From NCBI GenBank assembly GCA_017745595.1, contig WMBV01000046.1, positions 1-35,164 on the forward strand: 35,164 nucleotides of DNA, in the 5' to 3' direction. The DNA is from Bordetella petrii (lineage in GTDB: Bacteria; Pseudomonadota; Gammaproteobacteria; Burkholderiales; Burkholderiaceae_B). The position numbers and the translations under genes were made by a program. Numbering within the stretch: the first letter of the stretch is position 1; every line of letters starts with the position of its first letter. The notes below the pieces were generated by a model that saw nothing but the letters and a program-made list of their open reading frames with translations, was not told the origin of the DNA and ran no database searches. Shown piece after piece: positions 15,915 through 24,654 of this stretch.

Positions 15915-16793
15915 ATGAACATCCTCAACACGCTGCGCCGCCCCATCGTGGGCAAATTCCTCGTGACGGCGCTGACCGTCTGCGTGGCGGTCTATGCCGG
16001 CTGGCAACTCTGGACGCATTACGAAGTCGAGCCCTGGACGCGCGACGGCCGCGTCAAGGCCTATGTCGTGCAGGTCGCGCCCGATGTGTCGGGCCTGGTC
16101 ACCGCCGTGCCCGTCCACGACAACCAGGACGTCAAAGCGGGCGATGTGCTGTTCGAAATCGACCGCGCCCGCTTCCAACTGGCCTATGAACAGTCCCAGG
16201 CCGCCGTCCGCGCCCGGCAAGTGGCGCGCGACCAGGCCGCGCGCGATGCCCGGCGCAATCGCTCGCTGGGCAAGCTGGTGGCGGCCGAAGCCCTGGAACA
16301 AAGCCAGGCGCGCCTGCAGCAGGCCGAAGCCGCGCTGGCCGAGGCGCAAGTCCAGCGCGACACCGCCAAGCTGAACCTGGCGCGCAGCCGCATCGTAGCG
16401 CCCGCCGACGGACGCGTCACCAACCTGGACCTGCGCGTGGGGTCGTATGCCACGGCGGCGCATGCCGTGATGGCGCTGGTCGATGCCAGCTCGTTCTACG
16501 TGGAAGGCTATTTCGAAGAAACCAAGCTGGTGCACATCCACGAAGGCGATGCCGTGTCCGTGACGCTGATGGGCGAAGCGCGCCAGATCCGCGGCCACGT
16601 GGAAAGCATCGCGCTGGGTATCGCCGACCGCGACCGCAGCACCGGCGCCAATCTGCTGCCCAACGTCAACCCCACGTTCAACTGGGTGCGTCTGGCGCAG
16701 CGTATTCCCGTGCGCGTGCAGATCGACGCGGTGCCCGAAGGCGTACGGCTGGTGGCCGGCCAGACCGCCACGGTAGAGGTCGACGCATCATGA
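15915..16793 (+). CDS. HlyD-family efflux adaptor (AaeA-like)
   Basis: A 292-residue periplasmic adaptor anchored by one N-terminal membrane helix (about residues 13-32). A lipoyl-type domain follows (VKAYVVQVAPDVSGLVTAVP, then DNQDVKAGDVLFEID). A short coiled-coil hairpin (about 85-150) comes next, then the second half-lipoyl SRIVAPADGRVTNLDLRVGSY and the barrel with YVEGYFEETKLVHI. It links the FUSC pump to the NodT channel encoded next. The stop overlaps the next start as ATGA. Unlike the adaptor at 744, it has no lipobox. Confidence 0.94.
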   Translation: MNILNTLRRPIVGKFLVTALTVCVAVYAGWQLWTHYEVEPWTRDGRVKAYVVQVAPDVSGLVTAVPVHDNQDVKAGDVLFEIDRARFQLAYEQSQAAVRARQVARDQAARDARRNRSLGKLVAAEALEQSQARLQQAEAALAEAQVQRDTAKLNLARSRIVAPADGRVTNLDLRVGSYATAAHAVMALVDASSFYVEGYFEETKLVHIHEGDAVSVTLMGEARQIRGHVESIALGIADRDRSTGANLLPNVNPTFNWVRLAQRIPVRVQIDAVPEGVRLVAGQTATVEVDAS

Positions 16794-18238
16794 TCCCGCG
16801 ACCGCTCTTTGCACTGGCCCTGGCGTCGGCGCTGGCGCTGGCCGGCTGCGCCGCCGTCGGCCCCGACTACCGCGTGCCCGATCGTGCCGCCATCAACCGG
16901 CCAAGCGCCTCGGCCGGGTTCCTGCAGGCCCGCGAAGCCAGCTTCCGGCAAGATGCCGTGCCCGGCACCTGGTGGCGGCTTTATCAAGACCCCACGCTGG
17001 ACCAGTTGATCGGCCAGGCGCTACAAGCCAATACCGACCTGCGCATCGCGGCCGCTAACCTGCAGCGCGCCCAGGCCGCCACGCGCGAAGCGCGCGGGCA
17101 GCAGCAACCGACGCTGGGCGTGAATGCCTCGCCCGCCTTCGGCCATGCCTCGGGGGTCCAGGCCGGTACGCCCGACGCCCGGCCGGCCAACGGCTGGTCG
17201 TATTCCAGCGGCATCAGCGTGGCCTACCAGGTGGATCTGTTCGGCCAGATCCGCCGCGCCATCGAAGCCGCGTCGGGCGACGAACAAGCGGCCCAGGCCG
17301 CCTACGATGCCGCGCGCGTGACGGTGGCGGCCGAAACGGCGCATGCCTATGCCGATCTGTGCGCGGCCGGCATGCAGCTGGCTTCAGCCCGGCATTCGGT
17401 CGCGGTGCAGCGCGATTCGCTCGATGCCGTGCAGCGTTTGCAGCAGGCCGGCCGCGGCACCGTGCTCGACGTGACGCGCGCGCGCAGCCAGCTCGAACAG
17501 TTGCAGGCCGATCTGCCGCCGTTCCAGGCCAGCCAGCGCACCGCGCTGTACCGCCTGGCCGCCCTGACCGGCCGTACTCCCGCCGAAATGCCCGCCACGC
17601 TGCTGGCTTGCGCCCAACCGCCCCGCCTGGCGCAAGCCATTCCCGTGGGCGACGGCGCGGCGCTGCTGCGCCGCCGGCCCGACATCCGCCAGGCCGAGCG
17701 CAGCCTGGCCGCCGCCACCGCCCGCATCGGCGTGGCTACGGCCGAGCTGTATCCCACCATCACGCTGGGCCTGTCCGGCGGTTCGGCGGGGCCCGCCCCG
17801 CTGGCGGGCGAGCGCGGCACGTTCAGCTGGAGCATCGGTCCGCTGATTTCCTGGACCCTGCCCAATACCGGCGCGGCGCAGGCCCGCATCGCCCAGGCTC
17901 GCGCCGAAGCCGGCGCGAGCCTGGCGCGCTTCGACGCCACCGTACTGGGCGCCTTGCGCGAAACCGAAAGCGCCCTGGTCATCTATGCGCGCCAGCTCGA
18001 CCGCGAGGCCGCGCTGCAGGCGGCGCGCGACCAGAGCGCGCTGGCCGCCGGCCAGGCCGAACAACTGTTCCACGCCGGCAAGACCGATTACCTGACGGTT
18101 CTGGACGCCCAGCGCACGCTGGCCACCAACGAAAGCGCGCTGGCCGCCTCGCAGGCAGCGCTGAGCACCGACCAGATCGCCCTGTTCCTGGCGCTGGGCG
18201 GCGGCTGGCAAGATACCCCCGCGGCGCCGGGCGCCTAG
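16790..18238 (+). CDS. NodT-family outer-membrane efflux lipoprotein (FUSC cluster)
   Basis: A 482-residue outer-membrane channel. The signal ends in lipobox LAGC with Cys20, followed by AAVGPDYRVP. Two efflux repeats follow: the first with NTDLRIAAANLQRAQAATRE and YQVDLFGQIRRAIE, the second with RRRPDIRQAERSLAAATARI and GKTDYLTVLDAQRTLA. The end LFLALGGGW is at the normal family position. It is the last gene of the marR operon and should form the outer part of the AaeAB-type pump. It is clearly distinct in sequence from the NodT protein at 3827, so the two exporters have separate channels. Confidence 0.94.
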   Translation: MIPRPLFALALASALALAGCAAVGPDYRVPDRAAINRPSASAGFLQAREASFRQDAVPGTWWRLYQDPTLDQLIGQALQANTDLRIAAANLQRAQAATREARGQQQPTLGVNASPAFGHASGVQAGTPDARPANGWSYSSGISVAYQVDLFGQIRRAIEAASGDEQAAQAAYDAARVTVAAETAHAYADLCAAGMQLASARHSVAVQRDSLDAVQRLQQAGRGTVLDVTRARSQLEQLQADLPPFQASQRTALYRLAALTGRTPAEMPATLLACAQPPRLAQAIPVGDGAALLRRRPDIRQAERSLAAATARIGVATAELYPTITLGLSGGSAGPAPLAGERGTFSWSIGPLISWTLPNTGAAQARIAQARAEAGASLARFDATVLGALRETESALVIYARQLDREAALQAARDQSALAAGQAEQLFHAGKTDYLTVLDAQRTLATNESALAASQAALSTDQIALFLALGGGWQDTPAAPGA

Positions 18239-18263
18239 CGGGCCTGTTCCGCGCCGGCCGCGC

Positions 18264-18968
18264 TCAGTGCAGCGTCGATCCTTGCGGCGGGGCCTGGTTC
18301 AGGCCCAGCGCCGCCTCCCAGCTGCGCAGCGGCACGCAGGTCTGCAGGCGTTCGATCGCGCGCTGCACCAGGGCCGGATGCAGCGCGTGCCCGACGCGGC
18401 TGGCCACGTCGATCGTGGCATCGCCGTGCAGGGCATCCAGGCGCGTCTGCGCCGCCTGCGCATGCGCCACCGCCATCACCGTGTCGTCGGCACCGTGCAG
18501 CAAATGGATGGTGGTGTATTGCGGCGCGCTCTTGGGCAATTGCGCGTACCGGCCGGAAAAGGCCAGCACCCGCCCCGCCAGGCCATCGTGGGCCTGCACC
18601 GCCTCGAGCGCCATGATGGCGCCCTGCGAGAACCCCGCCAGCGCGGTATCGGATTGCAGCAGGCCCAGCCGCGCCTGCGCGGCCCGGATGTACTCGACCA
18701 GCGCCGGCAGGGCGCGGGCCACGCGTTCGGCGCGGTTGTCTTCATCCACGGCGCGCACCGAGAACCATTGGCGGCCGCCGGGGCCGCCGTCATAGGGTTC
18801 GAACCCCGCCGGCGCCAGGATGGCGGACTGCGGAAACGCCGCGCGCAAGGCTTGCGCCAGGGGCTGCAGATCTTGCGGCGTGCCGCCCACCCCGTGCAGC
18901 AGGATGAACAGTTGCTTGATCTCGATATCGGGATCGGGCAGGAATTCCAGAGAGGCTGCGGTGGGCAT
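18264..18968 (-). CDS. Alpha/beta-hydrolase carboxylesterase (YpfH/phospholipase-carboxylesterase family)
   Basis: A 234-residue serine hydrolase. The oxyanion-hole segment is LFILLHGVGGTPQDL, the nucleophile elbow is AGFSQGAIM (GxSxG), the acid lies in LLHGADDTVM, and the histidine in SRVGHALHP completes the triad. The order and size match the phospholipase/carboxylesterase family that includes YpfH. No signal peptide is evident, so it is probably cytoplasmic. The ATG at 18968 is preceded by a region rich in G; upstream in-frame starts would read through a repeat element. It converges on the NodT gene with 25 bases between stops. The natural substrate is unknown. Confidence 0.9.
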   Translation of the reverse strand: MPTAASLEFLPDPDIEIKQLFILLHGVGGTPQDLQPLAQALRAAFPQSAILAPAGFEPYDGGPGGRQWFSVRAVDEDNRAERVARALPALVEYIRAAQARLGLLQSDTALAGFSQGAIMALEAVQAHDGLAGRVLAFSGRYAQLPKSAPQYTTIHLLHGADDTVMAVAHAQAAQTRLDALHGDATIDVASRVGHALHPALVQRAIERLQTCVPLRSWEAALGLNQAPPQGSTLH

Positions 18969-19103
18969 GGCGGGGCTCGGGCGGGGGGCGGAATAGTCAT
19001 TGTAGAGGGCTGACTTGCGGGCGGCGGCCGGCCACCCACCGGGGGTTCTGGTTTCTGGCGCCGTCCCGCGCCGGTTGGGCGGGCGGGCGCGGGACTCGGG
19101 CCA

Positions 19104-19135
19104 GGTGTCTGACTCCCGCAAGGGTGTCAGACACC
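19104..19135 (+). repeat. Palindromic intergenic element, copy 5 (forward, single)
   Basis: Identical over 32 bases to copy 3. It is the only full copy lying between two divergent gene starts (the esterase at 18968 and imuA at 19213), 43 bases upstream of the LexA box. No partner copy is nearby. Confidence 0.9.
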
Positions 19136-19178
19136 GATGCCTTTCACTTCAGGCGGGCATAAGGCGGCGCCGGAAATA

Positions 19179-19194
19179 CTGTATATTTACACAG
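19179..19194. promoter_or_regulatory. LexA (SOS) box of imuA-imuB-dnaE2
   Basis: CTGT (19179-19182) and ACAG (19191-19194) with 8 bases between match the proteobacterial LexA consensus CTGT-N8-ACAG. The palindrome is longer than needed: AATACTGT (19175-19182) and ACAGTATT (19191-19198) are perfect 8-base arms. A possible -10, TATATT (19182-19187), lies inside it. It ends 18 bases before the imuA ATG, so LexA would block initiation directly. Confidence 0.9.
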
Positions 19195-19212
19195 TATTCA
19201 TACTGTTCCATC

Positions 19213-19920
19213 ATGCTGCGCCCCGAACACATCCACCCCGCCCTCTGGCGCGCCACGCAACTGGCGCGCGGCGCCGATCGCGGCGTTCCCACCGGCCATG
19301 CCGCGCTGTCCGCGCAGTTGCCGGGCGGCGGGTGGCCGCAAGGCGCGCTGGTCGAACTGCTGGCCCCGCATCCGGGCATCGGCGAAATCCGCCTGCTGCA
19401 GCCGGGCCTGGCCCAGCTCGACAGCCGCCACGCCATCGCGCTGGTGCAGCCCCCGCATGTGCCGCACCTGGCCTGCTGGCAAGGCTGGCGCCTGGATCCG
19501 CGCCAATTGCTCTGGGTGGCTCCCGAACGCCCCGCCGACGCCCTGTGGGCCGCCGAACAGATCCTGAAGCACGGCAGCTGTGGCGCCTTGCTGTGCTGGC
19601 TGCCGCGGGCACGGCCCGAAGCGCTGCGCCGCCTGCACCTGGCCGCCCAGGGCGGCAACACGCTGTGCTTCGCGCTGCGCCCGGCCACGGCCGCGCAACA
19701 GGCTTCGCCCGCGCCCCTGCGGCTGGCGCTGGCACCCGCGCCGGGCGGGTTGTGGGTCCATATCCTGAAGCGGCGCGGCCCGGCCTGCGCCGAACCGCTA
19801 CACATCGTTTTCGAGCCCGCCTCGCCGCCGGCTTCCGTTCCTTCCCGCCATGCCCCTCTGGATCGCCGTCTTCCTGCGCTGCCTGCCGCTGGACGCCGCA
19901 CGCCCGCAATGGTCTCGTGA
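19213..19920 (+). CDS. imuA: ImuA, SOS translesion-synthesis accessory protein
   Basis: A 235-residue SulA/RecA-like accessory protein of the mutasome. Typical ImuA features are the opening HPALWRATQLARG, the segment GGGWPQGALVELLAPHPGIGEIRLLQPGLA (degenerate nucleotide-binding region), and LLWVAPERPADALWAAEQILKHGSCGALLCWLP. ImuA works with ImuB and DnaE2 in damage-induced mutagenesis. The ATG at 19213 sits just behind the LexA box. Its last 23 codons overlap imuB by 71 bases, an unusually long overlap; the ImuA tail after about residue 212 is Pro/Arg/Ala-rich and may be an unselected extension. Confidence 0.93.
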   Translation: MLRPEHIHPALWRATQLARGADRGVPTGHAALSAQLPGGGWPQGALVELLAPHPGIGEIRLLQPGLAQLDSRHAIALVQPPHVPHLACWQGWRLDPRQLLWVAPERPADALWAAEQILKHGSCGALLCWLPRARPEALRRLHLAAQGGNTLCFALRPATAAQQASPAPLRLALAPAPGGLWVHILKRRGPACAEPLHIVFEPASPPASVPSRHAPLDRRLPALPAAGRRTPAMVS

Positions 19921-21316
19921 CGCGGCCTTCGCGGTACTGGACCAGGAACGCATCGCCGCCCTGACGCCCGCGGCCGCCGGCGCCGGCCTGCAGGCCGGCA
20001 TGCGGCGCGCCGGGGCGGCCGCCATGGCGCCCGGCATTGCGCTGCTGCCCCGCGATATGCCGGCCGAACACCGCCTGCTGCACGAAGCGGCGCTGGCCCT
20101 GCTGCAATACACGCCCGAAATCGCCCTGGCCGAGCCCGACACCGTGCTGCTGCAGGTGGGCGCCAGCCTGGCGTATTTCGGCGGCCCGCGCGCGCTGCAC
20201 CGGCGCGTGGCCGCCACCCTGCAAGCCATGGGCCTGCATGCGTCGCTGGGCCTGGCTCCCACGGCCCAGGGTGCCTGGCTGCTGGCGCGCCAGGCCGCCC
20301 CGCGGGCACCGCGCCGGGTCCTGCGGGCCGCCACCCTGGCGCGCCGGCTGGATGCCCTGCCCTGCACCCTGCTGCCCAGCGCCCAGCCGCGCCTGGACTG
20401 GCTCGACGACCTGGGCTGCCGCACCCTGGGCGCGCTGCGCCGCCTGCCGCGCGCCGGCCTGCAACGGCGCTGCGGCACCGAACTGACGCGGGCGCTCGAC
20501 ACCGCCTACGGCGCCATTCCCGAATGCCATGCCTGGATCCAGCCGCCCGCGCAGTTCCGGCAGCGCCTGGAACTGCCCGACTACATCGAACACGCCGACG
20601 CCGTGCTGGCCTGGGCGCGCCGCCTGCTCGAATCCCTGTGCGGCTGGCTGGCCGCCGGGCGGCGCGCGGTACGGCACCTGAGCCTGACACTCGAACACGA
20701 ACGCGGCCGGCGCGCGCGCCCGCCCACCGAACTGCCGCTAAGCCTGGCCCAGCCGGCCTGGCAGCAGTCGCACCTGCTGGAACTGCTGCGCGAAAAGCTC
20801 GGCCGCCTGCAGCTCGAAGCCCCCGTGATCGCCCTGGTACTTAGCGTGGCCGCCACGGTCGAACAACCGGCCGCCAGCACCTGCCTGTTTCCCGAGCCCG
20901 GCGGCACGCCGGCCGAACACGCGCGGCTGCTCGACTTGCTGAGCGCCCGGCTGGGCCGCGACCGGGTCCTGCATGCGCGCCCCGTGGCCGACCATCGCCC
21001 CGAAGCCGCCAATGGCTGGCAGCCGGCCCAAGACGGCCCGGCCGGCCAGGCCGGCCCGCCCGGGCCGCTCGACCGCCCCTTCTGGCTGCTCGACCCGCCG
21101 ATCCTGCTGCAGGTGGCGCAGCATCGTCCGGTCTATGCCGGCCAGCCCTTGCGGCTGGTGCGCGGCCCCGAGCGCATCGAAAGCGGCTGGTGGGACGCCG
21201 CCCTGACCGTGCGCGACTACTTCGTGGCCGAAGACGCCGCCGCGGCGCGCTACTGGATCTACCGCGAGCGCGACACCGAACACGCCCGCTGGTTCCTGCA
21301 CGGGCGCTACGCCTAG
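19850..21316 (+). CDS. imuB: ImuB, catalytically inactive Y-family polymerase homologue
   Basis: A 488-residue Y-family polymerase-like protein that acts as the hub binding ImuA, DnaE2 and the sliding clamp. It starts MPLWIAVFLRCLPLDA, the usual ImuB beginning. The catalytic carboxylates of real Y-family polymerases are missing: the first motif (HIDMD in DinB) is replaced by AVFLR, and the SLDEAY motif by VLLQVGASLAYFGG. So it should not polymerise. The helix-hairpin-helix region DDLGCRTLGALRRLPRAGL follows near residue 185. The C-terminal part contains RPVYAGQPLRLVRGPERIESGWWD, typical of ImuB tails. dnaE2 starts 18 bases after its stop. Confidence 0.93.
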   Translation: MPLWIAVFLRCLPLDAARPQWSRDAAFAVLDQERIAALTPAAAGAGLQAGMRRAGAAAMAPGIALLPRDMPAEHRLLHEAALALLQYTPEIALAEPDTVLLQVGASLAYFGGPRALHRRVAATLQAMGLHASLGLAPTAQGAWLLARQAAPRAPRRVLRAATLARRLDALPCTLLPSAQPRLDWLDDLGCRTLGALRRLPRAGLQRRCGTELTRALDTAYGAIPECHAWIQPPAQFRQRLELPDYIEHADAVLAWARRLLESLCGWLAAGRRAVRHLSLTLEHERGRRARPPTELPLSLAQPAWQQSHLLELLREKLGRLQLEAPVIALVLSVAATVEQPAASTCLFPEPGGTPAEHARLLDLLSARLGRDRVLHARPVADHRPEAANGWQPAQDGPAGQAGPPGPLDRPFWLLDPPILLQVAQHRPVYAGQPLRLVRGPERIESGWWDAALTVRDYFVAEDAAAARYWIYRERDTEHARWFLHGRYA

Positions 21317-21334
21317 CTGCCGCCGGAACTCACC

Positions 21335-24300
21335 ATGATGCCGTCCGCGTCCCCGCCCGGCCTGCTGCCGGCCTATGCCGAGCTGCAGTGCCTGTCCAAT
21401 TTCTCGTTCCTGCAAGGCGCCTCGCATCCCGCCGAACTGGTCGAGCAGGCCGCGCGGCTGGGCTATACCGCGCTGGCCATCACCGACGAATGCTCGCTGG
21501 CGGGCGCGGTGCGCGCGCACGTCGCGGCCCTGGCCTGCGAATTGCCGCTTATCATCGGCAGCACGCTGGCCCTGCAAGACACCGCCGATGCGCCCGCCCT
21601 GACACTGGTGCTGCTGGCGCAGAACCGCGAGGGCTACGGCAACCTGTCGGAACTGATCACGCTGGGCCGTTCGCGCGCACCCAAGGGCGAATACCGGCTG
21701 TTTACCGACGACATCGCCGCGCCCGGCCCGGCCCATGCCCACTTGCGCGGCATGGCCGATTGCCTGGCCATTCTGGCGCCGCCCGACGGCCTCGACCCGC
21801 GGGTGCTGGCCCGCCAGGCAGGCTGGCTGGCGCGCACGTTTCCCGGCCGGGCCTGGGTCGGCCTGACCCTGCTGCACCACGCGCGCGACGACCTGCACCG
21901 CGCGGCCGTGCAGCAGGCCGCGCAGGCCAGCGGGCTGCCGGTCGTGGCGCTGGGCCGCGTGCAGATGCACCTGCGCTCGCGCAAGCCGCTGCACGACACA
22001 CTGGCCGCCATACGCAGCAAGCGCAGCGTGGCGCAATGCGGCTACGACCTGCAGGCCAACGCCGAACAGCACCTGCGCACCCGCCTGCGCCTGGCGGCAC
22101 TGTATCCGCCCGACGCGCTGGCGCAAACCCTGGCCATCGCGCAGCGCTGCACGTTTACGCTGAAAGAACTGCGCTACGAATACCCCGACGAAATCGTGCC
22201 CGCCGGCGAAACCCCCGCCAGCTACCTGCGCCGCGAGGTCTATGCGGGCGCGCGCAATCACTATCGCGGCGAGGTTCCCGCGTCCGTCGTCACCCAGCTC
22301 GAAAAAGAACTCTCGCTGATCGCCGATCTCAAGTACGAGCCCTATTTCCTGACGGTCTACGACATCGTGCAATACGCGCGCAGCCAGAACATCCTGTGCC
22401 AGGGGCGCGGCTCGGCGGCCAACTCGGTGGTCTGCTATTGCCTGGGCATCACGGCCGTGGCGCCCGAACAAAGCAAGGCCCTGTTCGAACGCTTCATCAG
22501 CAAAGAGCGCAACGAACCGCCCGACATCGACGTCGATTTCGAACACCAGCGCCGCGAAGAGGTCATTCAATACATCTACAACAAATACGGGCGGCACCGC
22601 GCCGCGCTGACGGGCGTGGTGATTTCATACCGTCCGCGCAGCGTGCTGCGCGATACCGGACGCGCGCTGGGCATCGACCTGGGCATCATCGATGCGGTGG
22701 CGCGCGCGCACCAATGGTGGGACGGCAAGCAGGCCATGCTGCGCACCCTGGGCGCCTGCGGCCTGGACCCCGATTCCCGCGTGGCGCGGCACTGGGCCCT
22801 GCTGGCCGAAACCCTGATCGGTTTTCCGCGCCATCTGTCGCAGCACCCCGGCGGCTTCGTGATCTCGCGCGGCAACCTGGCCCGCCTGGTGCCCATCGAA
22901 AATGCCGCCATGCCCGAACGCAGCGTGGTGCAATGGGACAAAGACGATCTGGATGCCCTGGGCCTGCTCAAGGTCGACATCCTGGCCCTGGGCATGCTGT
23001 CCGTGCTGCACCGCGCCCTGGACTTCGCCGGCCAGCGACGCGGCCGACCCATGACGCTGCACGACATCCCGCCCGATGACACCCCCACCTACGAGATGAT
23101 CTGCAAGGCCGACACCATCGGCGTCTTCCAGATCGAATCGCGCGCGCAAATGAGCATGCTGCCGCGCCTGCAACCGCGCGAATACTACGACCTGGTCGTA
23201 CAGGTGGCCATCGTGCGGCCCGGTCCCATCCAGGGCGGCATGGTGCATCCGTACCTGCGGCGCCGGCAGAAAAAAGAAAAGATCACCTACCCCAGCAAAG
23301 CCGTGGAAGGCGTACTGAAGCGCACCAAGGGCGTGCCCATCTTCCAGGAACAGGTCATGCAGATCGCCATGGTGGCGGCCGATTTCAGCGCCGGCGAAGC
23401 CGATGCGCTGCGGCGCTCGATGGCGTCCTGGAAACGCAAGGGGGGCATCAGCAAATACACCGAAAAACTGGTCGCCGGCCTGCTGAAAAACGGCTATAGC
23501 GCCGAGTTCGCCGAGGCCATCATCCGCCAGATCGAAGGCTTCGGCGAATACGGCTTCCCCGAAAGCCACGCGGCCAGCTTCGCGCTGTTGGCCTATTCCA
23601 GTTCCTGGCTCAAGCGCCACGAACCCGAAGCCTTCCTGGCGGCGCTGCTCAATTCGCAGCCCATGGGTTTTTATGCGCCGGCCCAGCTGGTGCAAGATGC
23701 GCGCCGCCACGACGTGGTCGTGCTGCCGGCCGACGCCGCCGTCAGCGGCTGGGACGCCGCGCTGGAAAACTTGTCCGTGCCCGCGGGCCGGCCGGCCGTG
23801 CGGCTGGGCCTGAATCAGGTGCAAGGCTTGTCGGAAGACGCCGCCCGCCGTATCGAACGGGCACGCGCCGCGCGGCCGTTCACCGATACCCGCGACCTGG
23901 GCCGCCGGGCGGCGCTCACCCGCCACGAACTCGACGCGCTGGCCGCCGCCGATGCCCTGCACAGCCTGGCCGGCCATCGCCGCCTGGCCAGCTGGGAAGC
24001 CAGCGCCAGCGTCGCCCACCGCGACCTGCTACGCGATGCCGACCCCGTCGACACCGCCACCCCCGCGCTGCCGGCCCCCACCGAAGGCCAATCGATTTCG
24101 GCCGACTACCGCAGCCTGCGCCTGACGTTGCGGCGCCATCCCCTGGAACTGCTGCGGCCACACCTGCAGGCACTGCGCTTCGAGCCCGCCGCCGTGCTCA
24201 ACGATTATCCGGATCGCCGCCTGGCGCGCGCCTGCGGCCTGGTCACCGTGCGCCAGCGTCCGCAAACCGCCAAGGGCACCATCTTCGTCACGCTGGAAGA

Positions 24301-24499
24301 CGAGACCGGCCCCGTCAACGTGGTGGTGCGCAATGAACTCATCGAGCGCCAGCGCCGCGAACTGCTGGGCGCCACGCTACTGGGGGTATACGGCGTCTGG
24401 CAAAGCGCCGACGGCGTCAGCCAACTGATCGCGCGGCGGCTGGTGGACTTGTCGGCGCTGCTGGGCGGCCTGTCGGCCCGCAGCCGCAACTTCCATTGA
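21335..24499 (+). CDS. dnaE2: Error-prone DNA polymerase DnaE2 (ImuC)
   Basis: A 1054-residue C-family polymerase, the catalytic part of the SOS mutasome. The N-terminal PHP domain (about residues 10-220) reads AELQCLSNFSFLQGASHPAE and LAITDECSLAGAVRAH. The active-site motif PDIDVDFEHQRREEVIQYIY is near residue 395. Further marks are LCQGRGSAANSVVCYCLGI, FPRHLSQHPGGFVIS, DDLDALGLLKVDILALGML and FGEYGFPESHAASFALLAY. The C-terminal OB-fold (about 965-1035) has GTIFVTLEDETGPVNVVV. The length is normal for DnaE2. It is third in the LexA-controlled operon. No lexA-type gene is adjacent, unlike some other imu cassettes. Confidence 0.96.
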   Translation: MMPSASPPGLLPAYAELQCLSNFSFLQGASHPAELVEQAARLGYTALAITDECSLAGAVRAHVAALACELPLIIGSTLALQDTADAPALTLVLLAQNREGYGNLSELITLGRSRAPKGEYRLFTDDIAAPGPAHAHLRGMADCLAILAPPDGLDPRVLARQAGWLARTFPGRAWVGLTLLHHARDDLHRAAVQQAAQASGLPVVALGRVQMHLRSRKPLHDTLAAIRSKRSVAQCGYDLQANAEQHLRTRLRLAALYPPDALAQTLAIAQRCTFTLKELRYEYPDEIVPAGETPASYLRREVYAGARNHYRGEVPASVVTQLEKELSLIADLKYEPYFLTVYDIVQYARSQNILCQGRGSAANSVVCYCLGITAVAPEQSKALFERFISKERNEPPDIDVDFEHQRREEVIQYIYNKYGRHRAALTGVVISYRPRSVLRDTGRALGIDLGIIDAVARAHQWWDGKQAMLRTLGACGLDPDSRVARHWALLAETLIGFPRHLSQHPGGFVISRGNLARLVPIENAAMPERSVVQWDKDDLDALGLLKVDILALGMLSVLHRALDFAGQRRGRPMTLHDIPPDDTPTYEMICKADTIGVFQIESRAQMSMLPRLQPREYYDLVVQVAIVRPGPIQGGMVHPYLRRRQKKEKITYPSKAVEGVLKRTKGVPIFQEQVMQIAMVAADFSAGEADALRRSMASWKRKGGISKYTEKLVAGLLKNGYSAEFAEAIIRQIEGFGEYGFPESHAASFALLAYSSSWLKRHEPEAFLAALLNSQPMGFYAPAQLVQDARRHDVVVLPADAAVSGWDAALENLSVPAGRPAVRLGLNQVQGLSEDAARRIERARAARPFTDTRDLGRRAALTRHELDALAAADALHSLAGHRRLASWEASASVAHRDLLRDADPVDTATPALPAPTEGQSISADYRSLRLTLRRHPLELLRPHLQALRFEPAAVLNDYPDRRLARACGLVTVRQRPQTAKGTIFVTLEDETGPVNVVVRNELIERQRRELLGATLLGVYGVWQSADGVSQLIARRLVDLSALLGGLSARSRNFH

Positions 24500-24541
24500 A
24501 TCGCGCAATCGGGTGCCTGACTCAAATGCATCAGGTCATCA

Positions 24542-24572
24542 GGTGTCTGACACCCGCTGGGCGTCAGACACC
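24542..24572. repeat. Palindromic intergenic element, copy 6
   Basis: A 31-bp element with perfect arms GGTGTCTGAC/GTCAGACACC and core ACCCGCTGGGC. A degenerate half arm GGTGCCTGAC lies upstream at 24512-24521, and ATCAGGT occurs twice in tandem (24530-24536 and 24538-24544). It sits in the convergent gap between dnaE2 and the dadA-like gene. Confidence 0.88.
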
Positions 24573-24602
24573 GAATGCGAACCTCGATTGTCCGTACACG
24601 AC

Positions 24603-24633
24603 GGTGTCCGACACCCTGCGGGTGCCAGACACC
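24603..24633. repeat. Palindromic intergenic element, copy 7 (degenerate)
   Basis: A 31-bp element 30 bases after copy 6. The left arm GGTGTCCGAC and right arm GCCAGACACC no longer pair fully, while the core ACCCTGCGGGT is a clean palindrome. The mixed C- and T-type arms suggest decay or recombination between the two arm types. Confidence 0.85.
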
Positions 24634-24654
24634 TGGCCCGGATACCTGCCCGAG

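Noticed and set aside
19104-19135. Rho-independent terminator at the element copies
   Set aside because: Hairpins lack a T-tract on both strands, and this copy is between divergent starts; a termination role is possible for convergent copies but unproved.
20738-22597. 619-codon minus-strand frame across the imuB/dnaE2 junction
   Set aside because: Antisense to two genes with strong family motifs; biased composition only.
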